Part shown: piece by piece, positions 34,491 to 45,293 of the stretch
How positions within the stretch are numbered: position 1 is the stretch's first letter
Layout: every line of letters begins with the position of its first letter
From: Prorocentrum cordatum
Taxonomy: Eukaryota > Sar > Dinophyceae > Prorocentrales > Prorocentraceae
Length of the DNA: 64,000 bases
Reading direction: 5' to 3'
Assembly: GCA_963575745.1 (NCBI GenBank)
Contig: CAUYUJ010014274.1
Span: 97,001-161,000 of the forward strand
Translations under genes and position numbers: made by a program
Notes under the pieces: generated by a model
Told to the model about the DNA's origin: nothing
The model's database searches: none
The model's input: the letters and a program-made list of their open reading frames with translations, nothing else

Positions 34491-35149
34491 TCTGAACATC
34501 TAGCCCCCCCCCCCTCCGCCCATGGGCCTCGCGCCGCCCCTTCTGGGGCAATGCAATTTGCATGCGACGCTGCCCTGCCATTAATTCAAAACGGGAGCGC
34601 GCGCCGCCCCGGGGAAATCGGGTTGCCGACCCCCGCCCCGCACCCCTGCAAGACAATGGCATCCGCGCTAGCGATTTTCAAATGTCCTTCGCGAGCGATG
34701 GACGAAACGGACGCCCACGCGCGCGCGTCTTCGCGCGGGCGCGCGCCAAAAGTTGTCAGCAACCATCGGCTGCACATGCTTTTCCAATATCGAGGCGCCC
34801 GAAACGCGCGTGGACACCAGTTGTTGCGCAACTTGTGGTTTAAGCAAACGATCGGCCATCAAAACTTCATCGGGCGCGACCGAGCGAGCGCCTCGCGAGC
34901 GCGCGTCTAAGTCATCCACGCGCCCTCGCGCGCATTTTAGTCGCGCGAATCCCAGGCGAGACATGAAACCAAGTCCGCGCGCGCTCGGCGTCGCACGCAC
35001 ATCCAGGAATCCCCCGACAACCGTTCGTTTCGCACAACACCTGAAAATCAACCTCCCACGCAAACGTGCGATTGAAATCTACGGCCGTCACGCACATGGT
35101 ACAGACAAGTCTGGGCGCGCTCTTGAGAACGAGTGAGACCAACGACGTC
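34491..35149. other. Unresolved GCGC-rich sequence between R-5 copies
   Basis: Rich in CGCGCGC steps. No gene is recognised; words such as GAGCGCGCGTC recur from neighbouring R-5 copies. Confidence 0.3.
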
Positions 35150-35800
35150 TCTTGCATGTTCCTCGAATTCGACCAAAGGGGCCTTTCGAGCGCGCGTGCC
35201 GGAATCACGCGAACGCCCTTGCGCGCTTGCTCGGGGGGGCGGGACCCCCGTCAAAACGCGACGCGGACCGCCCGCGCACGCTGGCCGCGCGCGCGCGCCA
35301 AGAACCTTCCGCCGCGCCCATCTCCGACGCGCGGGCGCCATCTTCGTCGTCGGCGATGGCGCCGTCAATTGGCCCCCCCGTCGCTCTCGTCATCGTCGTC
35401 GCCAAAATCGCGACTATCGTCGTCGCGTCTGACGTCGTCGACGCGGCCGCGATGCCGCTCCCGCCGGAGTCCCCGACTCGCGCTGAAGTGCCCTCGCGCG
35501 AGCGCGGCCTGCGAGACGCGCTGGGAAGTCCCTGGCGGCAAGTGCCCCGTGGCCGCGTCGATCGCGCCGAACTCCCTGGACGCTTTGCGCGCGGGCCAGC
35601 GCGCGCTAGCGCGGCCGCAGCGGCGCGCGAGCCAGCGTCAAGCGGCCGTCGCAACCGGACCCGCAGGGGTTTGCAAACCACGTTGCGGGCGGGCGGGCGG
35701 GCGGGGCGATCACTCGAGCACGGAGGATGGCAATTTCAAGAACAGCAGGGTGATTTGCCACGCGTAGATGGCGCCGCGTAGCTCGCGCCACATAGTTCAT
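35150..35800 (+). repeat. R-5 repeat, copy 2
   Basis: Order of landmarks: ACGCGCGGGCGCCATC-type start, GGCGCCGTCAATTGGCC, CGTCGTCGACGCGGCCGCGA, GCCTGCGAGACGCGCTGG, and a GGGCGGGCGGGGCGATCACT end. Plus frames reading 'VVASDVVDAAA' recur as 'IAASPVVDAAA' in copy 4. Confidence 0.75.
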
Positions 35801-36229
35801 TATCCCCTCCTAGAATGAAGCGGGATCTACCCCCCGTCCGCGGGAGCGTCGATGCACCCTGGAGATGTGCAAATCACGTATGATGGTGCCCGATCGCCCA
35901 TGCTCACAATAAGCGCATGCCACCCAGGTCAGGCCGGCGTCGTCTCCCTCTCATCCCGCGCAGAGAAAGCTACGCGCGCGCTCGTTTATCGCGCGCTGTC
36001 AGATTTCAAGAACGCCCTGCACGAAGTGCGACTCATGGTGCGTGCGCGTCGTCTTGCGCGCGCTGGGATCATTCGAACACCTTGCGTTTCGCCGGGGGCT
36101 CCAAATCGGGCCCCGCAACAAACTAACACGCATGGTTCTGTAACACTGCGCGCCTGAGGAATCTGCGCGAGAATTTGCTGAATCTTCGGGCAATCTGAGT
36201 TTGCAACATTCCTACCACATGTGCCGAGC
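35801..36229. other. Unresolved sequence between R-5 copies
   Basis: A GGAGATGTGCAAATCACG word at about 35,862 is related to GGAGATGCGCATATTACA at about 37,569, so part of this spacer is also duplicated. No gene is seen. Confidence 0.3.
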
Positions 36230-36775
36230 ATACCTCGCGCGGGCCAAACGAAATCGCACGAACGCACTCGCGCGCGCGGGGGGGCGGGGGGGCGGGCGGA
36301 GCGGGCGGCGTTCGCGCGCCTGCGAGCGCACGCGCACGCGCGTGAGCGTGGGGGGTGGGGGGTGGGGGGGGGGGCATGGCCCCGTCGAGTGATTCCGAGG
36401 GGCCGCCCGCGCGCGTCGGCCGAGCGCCCGTCAAGAAATCCCCCCGCAACCTCCGCCGCCGACGTGCGGGCGCCATCGTCGCCGTCGGCGCCGTGACCAG
36501 CGGCGCCATTAGTGGCCTTGCCGTCGTCGTCGGCGCCGCCACCAGCATCGCCATCATCGACGCGACTGGCGCCGCCGCGCCCGCCCGAGTCGCCGACCCG
36601 CGCTGATGTGACGGCGCGTCAGCGTAGCCTGCAAGACGCGCTGAGGCCCCCAGCGGCCAACGCCGCCCAAGCCGGGTCGGTCGCGCAAGACTAGACGGCC
36701 GCCGCCGCGCGGGCTTCGCAAACAGCGGGTGAGTGGGCGGGGGGGGTGGCGAACACTGGAATGAACAAACTGACA
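36230..36775 (+). repeat. R-5 repeat, copy 3
   Basis: Carries GGCGCCATTAGTGGCCTTGC, ATCGACGCGACTGGCGCC, a CCTGCAAGACGCGCTGAGG stretch and a GAACACTGGA end in family order. Confidence 0.7.
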
Positions 36776-36959
36776 GGGCCAACTTCCGCAGGGACCCCCC
36801 CCCCCCCGCACGTCGGATCGCCGGCGTCGGTCCACCCGCGGGGGCGCGCGATTCGTGCCCGGCCCCGCCCCGTCGCTCATGCTTGACGAGGCCCAAGGGC
36901 GCGCGAATAAATGCGCGCATGTCCCAGGCACCCCATTACTTTTCTCAAAATTCCCCATG

Positions 36960-37510
36960 TCCGTCTTTCAGCCAAACGGGCCTCTCGCGCGCGCATTTCG
37001 AATTAATTCGAACGCCCCTGCGCGCGCCGCGCCGGGGGGGGGCCTTTCGGATAATGTCGCGCGGGCCACCCGCGGGGGTCGGCCGCGCGCGCGCGTCGAC
37101 ATCCATCCAGGACCCCCATCGCCGACGCGTCGCCGCCAGCTGGGTCAGCAACGGCGCCGCAATTGGCCTTCCAATCGCCATCGTCATCGCAGCCACCAAC
37201 ATCGTCACTATCATCGCCGCGTCTCCCGTCGTCGACGCGGCCGCGACGCCGCGCCCGTCCGCGTCGCCGACCCGCGCTGCAGCGCCCGCGCGTCTGGCGG
37301 CCTGGGAGGCGCACTAAAAGGCACCCAAAATGTCAGCGGCACCGCGGCCGCGTCGGTCGCGCCGGACTAGCTGGCCGCTCGCGCGCACGCGCGGCCGCGG
37401 CGACCCGAAAGCCAGCGCCAGGCAGTCAGCCGCCGCAAGAGTTTTGCGAACCCAGGCGCGCATTGGTGGGCGGGGTAAATACGGGGGCAGTCGAGTGGAC
37501 AGTGTCGCGT
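36960..37510 (+). repeat. R-5 repeat, copy 4
   Basis: Carries GGCGCCGCAATTGGCCTTCC, CGTCGTCGACGCGGCCGCGA and CGCCGGACTAGCTGGCCGCT. It ends near GGGGCAGTCGAGTGGACAGT. Confidence 0.75.
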
Positions 37511-38175
37511 TCGGCTGGGCGAATCCCCCTGCTCGACAATGATCGGGGGCCCCTCGGCCCCCCCCCCTGGAGATGCGCATATTACAAAGGACTCTGCCCG
37601 ATCGTTCGCACTGAATATGCATCCAGGCCGCCCCAGACCAGCTAGGGTCGACGCCCCCGGCCGCGTGCCCCGCAACGATGACCGCGCAGACTCATGCGTC
37701 GTCAAATGCTCGTTCAAATCGCCCCCTGCGTGCAAAAATCGCGCAGTGTGCGCGTACATTGTCGCTCATCCCGAACATCTCGCGGCCGCAACGGCGTCGT
37801 GGACTTCGGAGGGCGCGGCAACATGCGCACCCGCGAATATTTCCGCGACAGGATGTCGCTGAGTAATATGTGTTCAGCTCGATTTCTGATCACCTGACGA
37901 GCTTGATCAACACATTCGCGCGCTACTATTTCGCTGAGACGGCGGGGGGGCGGGGGGGGGGGGGCGACGCCGGCCGGGCTGAGGCGACATGAAGTCACAA
38001 TTATACACACTGCAGCGCAAGAGGGTGCGAGGCTTTGTCCGGCAGCGGCGAGGCGGTGCAAATTCTACTTCCCCACATGCTTCGTGGGTATCTAATGTTC
38101 ATCCCACCCGCGCCGCACCCGCGTCTCACCCACGCCCCCCCCCCCCCCCCCCCCCATCCTCCTTCTCCTTCTCGC
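37511..38175. other. Unresolved sequence with G and C homopolymer runs
   Basis: Homopolymer G and C runs occur near 37,950 and 38,140. No gene is recognised. Confidence 0.3.
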
Positions 38176-38345
38176 ACAGCGCAGCACAGCACAGCACAGC
38201 ACAGCACAGCACAGCACAGCACAGCACAGCGCTGCTCAGATCAGCACAGCACAGCACTGCGCAGCTCAGTATAGCACCTCAGCGCAGCACAACACAGCAC
38301 TGCACAGCACAGCACAGACCAGCTCAGTACAGCACAGCACAGCAG
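38176..38345 (+). repeat. (AGCAC)n microsatellite
   Basis: The pentamer CAGCA repeats about ten times without error from 38,178, then becomes degenerate to 38,345. Confidence 0.95.
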
Positions 38346-39520
38346 GCGCGGCACTTTCTCGACGCCAGAGGGGGTGCGCAGGGGGTGGTCCCTCAGCGCG
38401 GTCTCTAGACGCGCCAATGTCGCAGGGCCTAGCAGGCGTGGCACCTTCTCGACGCCAGAGGGGGTGCGTAGGGGGTGGTCCCTCAGCGCGGTCTCTATAG
38501 ACGCCAATGTCGCAGGGCCTAGCAGGCGTGGCACTTTCTCGACGCCAGAGCGGGTGCGCTGGGGGTGTTCCCTCACCCGGGTGTCTATACGCGCCAAAGT
38601 CGCTGGGTCTAGCACGCGTGGCACTTTATCGTTCTGGAAGGGGTGCGCAGGGGGTGGTCCCTCACCTCGGTGTCTATACGCGCCAATGTCGCAAGGTCTA
38701 GCAAGCGCGGCGCATTCTCGACACCCGAGGGGGTGCACAGGGGGTGGTCCCTCACCTCGGTGTCTATACGCGCCAATGTCGCAAGGTCTAGCCGGCGCGG
38801 CACTTTCTCGACACCGGAGGGGGTGCGCACGGGGTGGTCCCTCAGCGCGGTCTCTGCACGCGCCAATGTCGCAGGGCCTAGCAGGCGTGGCACTCTCTCG
38901 ACACCCGAGGGGGTGCACAGGGGGTGGTCCCTCACCTCGGTGTCTATACGCGCCAAAGTCGCAGGGTCTAGCACGCGTGGCACTTTATCGTTCTGGCAGG
39001 GGTGCACAGGGGGTGGTCCCGCACCTCGGTGTCTATACGCGCCAACGTCGCAAGGTCCAGCAAGCGTGGCACATTCTCGACACCCGAGGGGGTGCACAGG
39101 GGGTGGTCCCTCACCTCGGTGTCTATACGCGCCAATGTCGCAAGGTCTAGCCGGCGCGGTACTTTCTCGACACCGGAGGGGGTGCGCACGGGGTGGTCCC
39201 TCAGCGCGGTCTCTATACGCGCCAATGTCGCAGGGCCTAGCAGGCGTGGCACTCTCTCGACACCAGAGGGGTTGCACCGGGGTCTCGGTCTCTATGCGTT
39301 GCAGGCGCGCAGGGCACGGCAGGCGCGGCACCTTCTCGACACCGCGGCGGGCGCGCTGGGACAGGCTCGAAGGGCACGGCAGGCGTAGCACTTTCCTCGA
39401 CACCAAGGGGGTGCATAGGGGCGGTGGCCCCTATGCGCTGCAGGCGCGCAGGGCACGGCGGGCGAAGCGATCTCTCGACGCTAGAGGGTGCGCGCAGGGG
39501 TTGCGGTCTCTATGCGTCGA
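38346..39520 (+). repeat. 90-bp tandem satellite (about 10 clear units)
   Basis: The landmark GGGGGTGGTCCCTCA, with TCTATACGCGCCAATGTCGC following, recurs at about 38,381, 38,471, 38,561, 38,650, 38,740, 38,830, 38,920, 39,009, 39,099 and 39,189, so the period is 90 bp. Diverged units continue to about 39,510. Because 90 is 30 codons, open frames run through it on both strands (for example 'RGWSLTSVSIRANVA' on plus and 'VPRLLGPATLARIET' on minus). Single-base indels between units shift the frame, which argues against coding. Confidence 0.95.
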
Positions 39521-39964
39521 CTGGCGTCACCAACGGCATCGGCGGGGCAACGGCCATCAACGTCATTTCCATATGCTTCACTTCAACTATCATCACTCCA
39601 GCCATCATATAAGTATGTGGGGGTCCCCGGTAGCGTAATCTTTGAATGAAGGGATATGCGCGGCGCGATCTACGCGGCAGACTCCATGCGAGGCCGCGAC
39701 GGGCGGCGACAAGGCGGCGGCGGGACGGCGACGGCTGCCGCGCAGCCGCCAAACAAGAGGCGCGGCCCAGACGACGGGCGGCAACGAGGCGGCCGCGGCG
39801 CGGCCACAGGGCCGTCAGACCGGGCGCGTGGCCCACGGCGACGAGACGGCGGCGGGTTCCTCAGGACAGAAGCAAGGACCCCTCAGAGCACTGTTCGGGG
39901 AAAAGAGGAGCCCGCTCGCGAAGTCCAGGCGGGCTTGTATGAAAACCAAATGTTGTCAAACATT
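39521..39964. other. Unresolved GC-rich sequence
   Basis: GGCGGCGGGACGGCGACGG-type degenerate repeat at 39,690-39,850. No gene is recognised. Confidence 0.3.
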
Positions 39965-40610
39965 TTCATCCGATGCGAGCGCGAAGAGCTCTCGCGCTCG
40001 CATGTCAAATCGAGCGAACGCCTCTGCGCGTTTGCTGAGGCGGCGCAATCCTTGTCAAATCAATGCTGCGTAAGCCACTGGCGCAGGTCGACAGCTCGCG
40101 CGACTTGGCATCCCCCCGACACCTCCATCGCCAAGGCGTAAACACCATCATCGTCGCAGGCGTGGCCGGCAGCGGCGTCGCCACTGCCGAAGGCAATTAC
40201 ACCGTAATCGGCATTAGGATCACCGCGTCTGCCGTCGCCGACGTTGCTATAATACCGCGCCCGCCCGAGTGGCCGAACCGTGCTGAAGTGCCAACGCGCC
40301 AGTGCGGCCTGCGGAAGGCGAGGGGGGGACCCCGGCGGCAAGCGCCGCCGCGGCCGCGGCGGCTGCGCCGAACTAGCTGGCCGCCCTGTCCGCGAGCACG
40401 CGCGCGATCGCGCTGCTGACGCGATGCGCATGCCAACGCCAAGCAGTCATCGCAATGGCCGCCGAATCTGTTTTTCAAATCCACTCGCGGGCGGGCGGGC
40501 GGGGCGATTGCGCCGGCAGTGGATCAGACAACTTGAAATGCTTAACAATGACTTGCGGCGCCCGGATTTCACGGCGCAGATACATTGCGCCGCGTAAGTA
40601 ACAACTCGTG
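39965..40610 (+). repeat. R-5 repeat, copy 5
   Basis: Carries AACTAGCTGGCCGCCCTG, GCGGCCTGCGGAAGGCGAGG and a GGGCGGGCGGGGCGATTGCG end with GCAGTGGA. The GATACATTGCGCCGCGTAAG tail resembles GTAGATGGCGCCGCGTAGCT at the end of copy 2. Confidence 0.75.
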
Positions 40611-42080
40611 GCTATCGCCATCGCGCCGCATAGATTACTAGATCGCAGTGTCTGGGGCTCATGCTGGTTAGCCACTCTTGTTCACACTCGCAAATGTATC
40701 CCGCCGCTGCCAAGTCGTGCAGCGCGCGAGGCGAATCGTCACGAGATTCGCTGTTGCGTGCTCCTGTCCGCCGAGCCTCGAATCGGAAGTGCATATGCGG
40801 GCGCGTGGTTGCCGGGCCACCAGGGGCATCTAAAGGCCTCAAGGCGGCAAGAGAAGCGACGCAAGCTGTCGACGCTTGAAGTCGGCCCCTCCCTGTGATG
40901 GGAGTCTTCGCGAGCAGCGGCACTACTTCGCGTTCGCATTGCAAGCCCATTGCGATCGCTCGTCCTGCCATCTGCCGCGCCTCTCGTTTGCCGAGCTCCC
41001 TGGTCATTCGACGTCGTGATTCTGTCACAGCGTAGCTACCCAGTGCCCCCCAACTAAGACCCGCTGCCCTGGGAAGGGTACATACTCCCAGGGGCCGGGT
41101 GAGGTCCCGTGCCCGGCGGGAACCCTGGACCAACACCTCGCGAGAATCGGCCTGGACGCCCCTCCGTTTTCCCGCCCGCTCCGCCGCTCTCCTCCCCCGC
41201 ACGTCGGAGACGAAGGGGGGGGGGAGCCCGCGGCTCCAGCCATTTTAGCCACGGGCACTTTTGGTTCCAGGCTGGAGGAACTTGTTCAATCGAGTCGTCG
41301 AAGAGCCCCCTTGTCTTTGGGCCGCCGACTCCGGGTGGCGCGGTCTGCAGGCGGCGCGGTTTGCGAGGGCCTAGATCGACCCCCCCGCCGCGCGCCGACG
41401 AGGGATCGCCGAGGCGTAGCGCGGTGACTCCCTGAGCCCCGGCGGCGCCGATCGCATGCCACGCCCTGCGCAAACTGCGCCAGTAGCGCGATTGGCAATG
41501 AGAAGGACCTCTAACCCTTTCGGAGGGGACCTAAATCAGGAAGGACAGAAACATCGGGGATAGGGGGCGTTTTCCGCAGTTGGACCGAACCAGACCGCCC
41601 AAAATCATGATCCCCACCGCGAAGACGGGGGCCTCAGTGAGGCTATGTCTTCATCGCGCTATTCGGGTTCAGGGTCTGTTTGTTCACGATGATTGTAGTC
41701 GACGAGCGGGGCGTAGGCACGTCGACGGGACAAGTCCCGCTTAAGACGCGGGGCGCGTCATGAGAGAGGGAGACAACGCCGCGGGCTTCGCCGGCGCTGA
41801 ACCCCGGCTGGCGCTCCGACCCCGAAAGTTTCCTTGAGGGATCGGGCAACTTCGCGCTATTTGACGCGCTTCCCCTGGCCTTCGCACGCCCGCCCCCTCC
41901 ACACCGTTCCCCCGGCAATCCATCGAGCCCACCCTGCGAAAAGGCGCCCGCACAGTGCCTAGTCAAGGCCCGGGCCAGAGGGCCCCAGGAAGGGGCGCGC
42001 GCGCCCCTGCCCAAGGCCAGGGGGGCGCGCGCCCCGCCCCGGAGCCCTGTAGGTTCCTCGGGCGAAAATTCGCACAAACA
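40611..42080. other. Unresolved sequence
   Basis: Several open frames of 100-200 codons occur on both strands (for example 40,612-41,202 minus), none recognised. GC-rich Pro/Gly/Arg frames at 41,050-41,470 and 41,640-42,080 are open in multiple phases, which argues against coding. Confidence 0.25.
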
Positions 42081-42087
42081 AAAACTT

Positions 42088-42220
42088 TCGACGGTCCGCG
42101 CGAGGTTCTTGGAGCGGGGCTGAACCCCCCTCCCTCGCGCGCCGAGCGCGCCAAGGGCGGCGCCAGAGGCGCCGCCGAGGGCTCCAACGCAGATCCAAGA
42201 AATCTGCGCGGACCGTCGCG
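42088..42220. mobile_element. Small foldback element
   Basis: CGACGGTCCGCGCGAGGTTC-TTGGAG at the left and CCAAGAAATCTGCGCGGACC-GTCG at the right are inverted copies of each other around a GGCGCCGCC-rich centre. No second copy was noticed in this window. Confidence 0.7.
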
Positions 42221-42328
42221 AGCTCGCTTATGCAATGTGTTCTTTTTCGGTTCCTCTTAGGCGGGGCGAACTGGGCCATCCAGAAGGTGCGCCGTCGAAA
42301 GGGTGCTTGGAACGGCGTCCGGTGAGAA

Positions 42329-42525
42329 AGCGAAAACCCACCCCCACCCCAAGTCCCGACCCCATCCCCGAACCTGCGATTCAAAGGAGTCGGGACTGGG
42401 GTTGGGAGTGGGTTTTCGGGGTCCAGGAATGGAGAAAACCCACCCCCACCCCCAGTCCCGACCCCTTGAACCGCCGGCTCGGGGATGGGCGTCGGGACTG
42501 GTGGTGGGGGTGGGTTTTTGCCTTC
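42329..42525. repeat. Two tandem copies of a foldback unit
   Basis: AAAACCCACCCCCACCCC and GTCCCGACCCC, followed by the complement (GTCGGGACTGG and GGGTGGGTTTT), form a hairpin at about 42,331-42,411. The same hairpin is repeated at 42,435-42,521, so a foldback of about 85 bp has been duplicated with a ~105-bp period. Confidence 0.85.
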
Positions 42526-42734
42526 TGAGTTCGGAGGGGGGGGTCCAAGACTGTTGGGACGCCTTTTCCGCTCGGCGTTCTGAGCAAATCGGTCGCCTCG
42601 ACCCGCGGCCCGCCACCGCGTTGACACGGAGGCGCCTCGGAGTGGGACAAGGTCGCACGAGTGGAGCCGCATTGTCTGCGGGGGGCAGCCTTGAAATTGC
42701 TCCTTTGCCACCCTTCTTCCTTCCCATCTTAGGT

Positions 42735-42892
42735 TTAAGTCGGGCGTGTCCCCTACAGGGGGATTTTCGACGAAAAATACAAATACTCAAAAAATGCTCC
42801 ACAATGGTCAACAAATACTCAAAAAATAGACCCCAGACTATTTTTTGACTATTTTTTGATACTCCCCCTGTAGAGGGACAGTCCCGACTTAA
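42735..42892. mobile_element. MITE-1 copy e
   Basis: This 158-bp copy starts TTAAGTCGGGCGTGTCCCCT and ends GGACAGTCCCGACTTAA. The perfect 8-bp duplication TCTTAGGT is at 42,727-42,734 and 42,893-42,900. The CTATTTTTTGACTATTTTTT core is typical of the family. Confidence 0.97.
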
Positions 42893-43054
42893 TCTTAGGT
42901 GTGTCCGTCGACCGCCGCGCCATCCCTATGGCGCCGAAGCGGCCGCTTCCCCGTCTCTGCCCCGCGCGCGCCCGTGCCACGGCCCAATCAATTTGGCAAC
43001 ATGTTTGGGGGCACTCTTCTTGCTCCTCGTCGTCCTCCCTCTCCTCCTAACCTC

Positions 43055-43280
43055 GTCATCGTCCTCCTCCTCCTCCTCCTCCTCCTCCTCCTCCTCCTCC
43101 TCCTCCTCCTCCTCCTCCTCACATGTCCTCATATTTCCGCCCCTTCCTCCTCCGTCATCCTCCGAAAGATTAATCCCGCCCTCCTCTTCCCTCTTTCATC
43201 TCTCTCTCACCTCCCCCTCCGCCTCCTCCTCCTCCTGCTCCTCCTCCTCCTCGTCCTCCTCCTCCCCTCCTCCTTTCCCT
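43055..43280 (+). repeat. TCC trinucleotide tract
   Basis: A nearly pure (CTC)n from 43,057 to about 43,120, then an interrupted pyrimidine-rich tract. Confidence 0.95.
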
Positions 43281-43311
43281 CCCTTTTTTTAAACCCAGCG
43301 CCGAGGCAAGT

Positions 43312-44557
43312 CCCACCAGCCCTTTGGGCGTGAGTGGTTTAGAGAGCTCTCTCTGCTCTCAACCCCCCAACCCCCCTTCTTCCCCTTCGGGGAGGGGTTT
43401 ACCCCTCCCCCTCCCCCCTCCCCCTGGGCCTGGACAGGGAGCCCCGGGTGTTCTCAGGGGGGTCTTTTTCCACTCCTGGGAGGGCCAAAAAACGACGACC
43501 CTCACGAGGATTCTGGCCCCAGGGGGGGGCAGAGTTTGGCCCCTCTGCTCTTCTTTGAAGCCAAAATCATTGATTTTACTACGGTTTTGGCCCCATTTTG
43601 GCCTCCTGAGGGGGCCGCGCTTCTCTTCCTCCATAGCAAGATCGTTGATTTTACGAAGGTTTTGGCCTCATTTTGTCCTTTTCAGGGGGCAGCGCTCCTT
43701 TGCGCTTCAGAGGAGGTCGCAAGAGGCCCCCAAGATGGCCCCAAGAGGCCCCCAGGAGGCTCCCAAGAGGCCTCCAAGAGGCTCCCCAGAGTCCCCCAAG
43801 AGGCCCCAAGAGGCCCCCAAGAGGCCCCCAAGTGGCCCCCGAGAGGCCCCCAGAGGCTCCACGAGGCCCCCGAGAGGCTCCCAAGAGGCCCCCAAGAGGC
43901 TCCCAAGAGGCCCCCAGAGGCTCCAAGAGGCCCCCAAGAGGCCCCACGAGGAGCCCGAACGACTCACATCAGGACGAGGGGCCCGAACGACTCACACCAC
44001 GAAGAGCCCGAACGACTCACACCACAAGGAGGGGCCCGAACGACTCACACCAGGACGAGGCGCCCGAACGACTCACACCACGAGGAGCCCGAACGACTCA
44101 CACCACGACGCGGGCCCCGAACGACTCACACCACGAGGAGCCCGAACGAGTCACACCAGGAGGAGGGGCCCGAACGACTCACACCAGGATGAGGGGCCCG
44201 AACAACTCACACCACGAGAAGCCCGAACGACTCACACCAGGACGAAGAGCCCGAACGACTCACACCACGAAGAGCCCGAACGACTCACACCAGGAAGAAG
44301 GGCCCGAACGACTCACACCAGGACGAGAAACCCCAAACGACTCAAATCACGAGGAGCGCTTTCTCTCCCTCCTCCTCCGCCTCGTCCTTCTCCCGCTCCC
44401 CTCACAAGGAGGATGTACAAGGAGGCGGGAGGAAGGAGGAACAGGGGAGATATGCGGGGCCAAGCGGACACACGCCTGAAAAACACGACTGTCGGCATGC
44501 TTCGCGAGAGTTGCTGCTGTGAGATGGGCTGGTGGGGATACGCGAAGCGTGAAGAAT
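43312..44557 (+). mobile_element. Large element LTE-3
   Basis: Starts CCCACCAGCCCTTTGGGCGT, then has GAGTGGTTTAGAGAG and a CCTTCGGGGAGGGGTTTACC hairpin. Its middle carries degenerate CCAAGAGGCCCC repeats and the CGAACGACTCACACCA minisatellite. It ends GGGCTGGTGGGGATACGCGA and AGCGTGAAGAAT. The termini match both palindrome arms at 6.9-10.4 kb, while the interior differs. Confidence 0.75.
43950..44345 (+). repeat. CGAACGACTCACACCA minisatellite
   Basis: At least 14 units of 27-30 bp, each with GCCCGAACGACTCACACCA plus a variable GAC/GAG-rich remainder. The interior lies within LTE-3. Units are directly adjacent with no unique spacers, so this is not a CRISPR array. Confidence 0.95.
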
Positions 44558-44901
44558 TCACCGTGTCTGGGAGAAGCAGCAGTACAGGAGTGTATGACAC
44601 TAAGAAAACATGAAGGGAGAAGGAGTACTACGCATGAGAAGTGGAGGAAGTCGAGAAGGTCCAGGAGGAAATCGAGAAATGGAGGAAGTCTAGATGGCAG
44701 GAGCTGATTCCGGCAAAGAAAGTTGAGAGACGAGCTGAAAATGGACGGCCGGCCCGTCCGCAATCCCAACTGTGATTTCTTGCACCACCGCGCTGCCGTC
44801 CACCCGACAAACGACTCACTCGTCCATCCACTCCCTGGACGGCCCAATTCGCCCCCTCCAATTCTTCCCGTGGGCTTTTGAGCCCGCCCACCCGCGCACT
44901 C
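44558..44901. other. Unresolved sequence
   Basis: A short purine-rich GAAGTGGAGGAAGTC stretch near 44,637-44,700. No gene is recognised. Confidence 0.3.
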
Positions 44902-45267
44902 AGAAGACGAAGCCAGGACGAGGATACATTCGTGTGGGAATCGCAAATCTCTCAAATCCGGCGGCTCTGGAAGATGTCCCGGGCGCCGCAGCCTTCTCAG
45001 AGCGTTCCAGAGCGTTCTGGAACGCTCTGAGTGTTCTGGAACGGTCTTGAACGGATTTTCGGCGGCGAGCGAGGGGGGGGAAGTGAGAAGGACAAGGTCT
45101 TCTCAGAAGGCGGTGGGACTTCTCCGAAGCCCTCGCGCCTTCTGAGAGGCGTTTGTGCCTTGTGGGGGGGGGCTCAGAAAACTCCTCAGAAGGCCGGGGG
45201 GGGGTCCGAGCCTTCTGACAAGGCCTTTTCCTTCTCCCTCCCCCCCCCCTCGCTCGCCGCCGAGACT
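44902..45267 (+). mobile_element. R-6 element, copy b (composite)
   Basis: Begins GAAGACGAAGCCAGGACGAG, continues through AATCTCTCAAATCCGGCGGC and GCGTTCCAGAGCGTTCTGGA hairpins, and contains GGCGAGCGAGGGGGGGAAGT. It ends with the complement CCCCCTCGCTCGCC. The GCGAGCGAGG...CCTCGCTCGC pair makes the right half a foldback. It abuts the two-exon gene fragment at 45,294-45,787. Confidence 0.75.
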
Positions 45268-45293
45268 TCTCGCCGTCCTGGCCCCGCCCGGGC

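Noticed and set aside
41228-41250. CCAGCCATTTTAGCCACGG resembles part of the dinoflagellate spliced leader
   Set aside because: Only about a dozen bases agree and the ends differ. No gene follows and no exact leader relic was found, so it was not used as evidence for lineage.
43950-44345. Regular repeats considered as a CRISPR array
   Set aside because: Units are directly adjacent with no unique spacers, and the genome is clearly eukaryotic.
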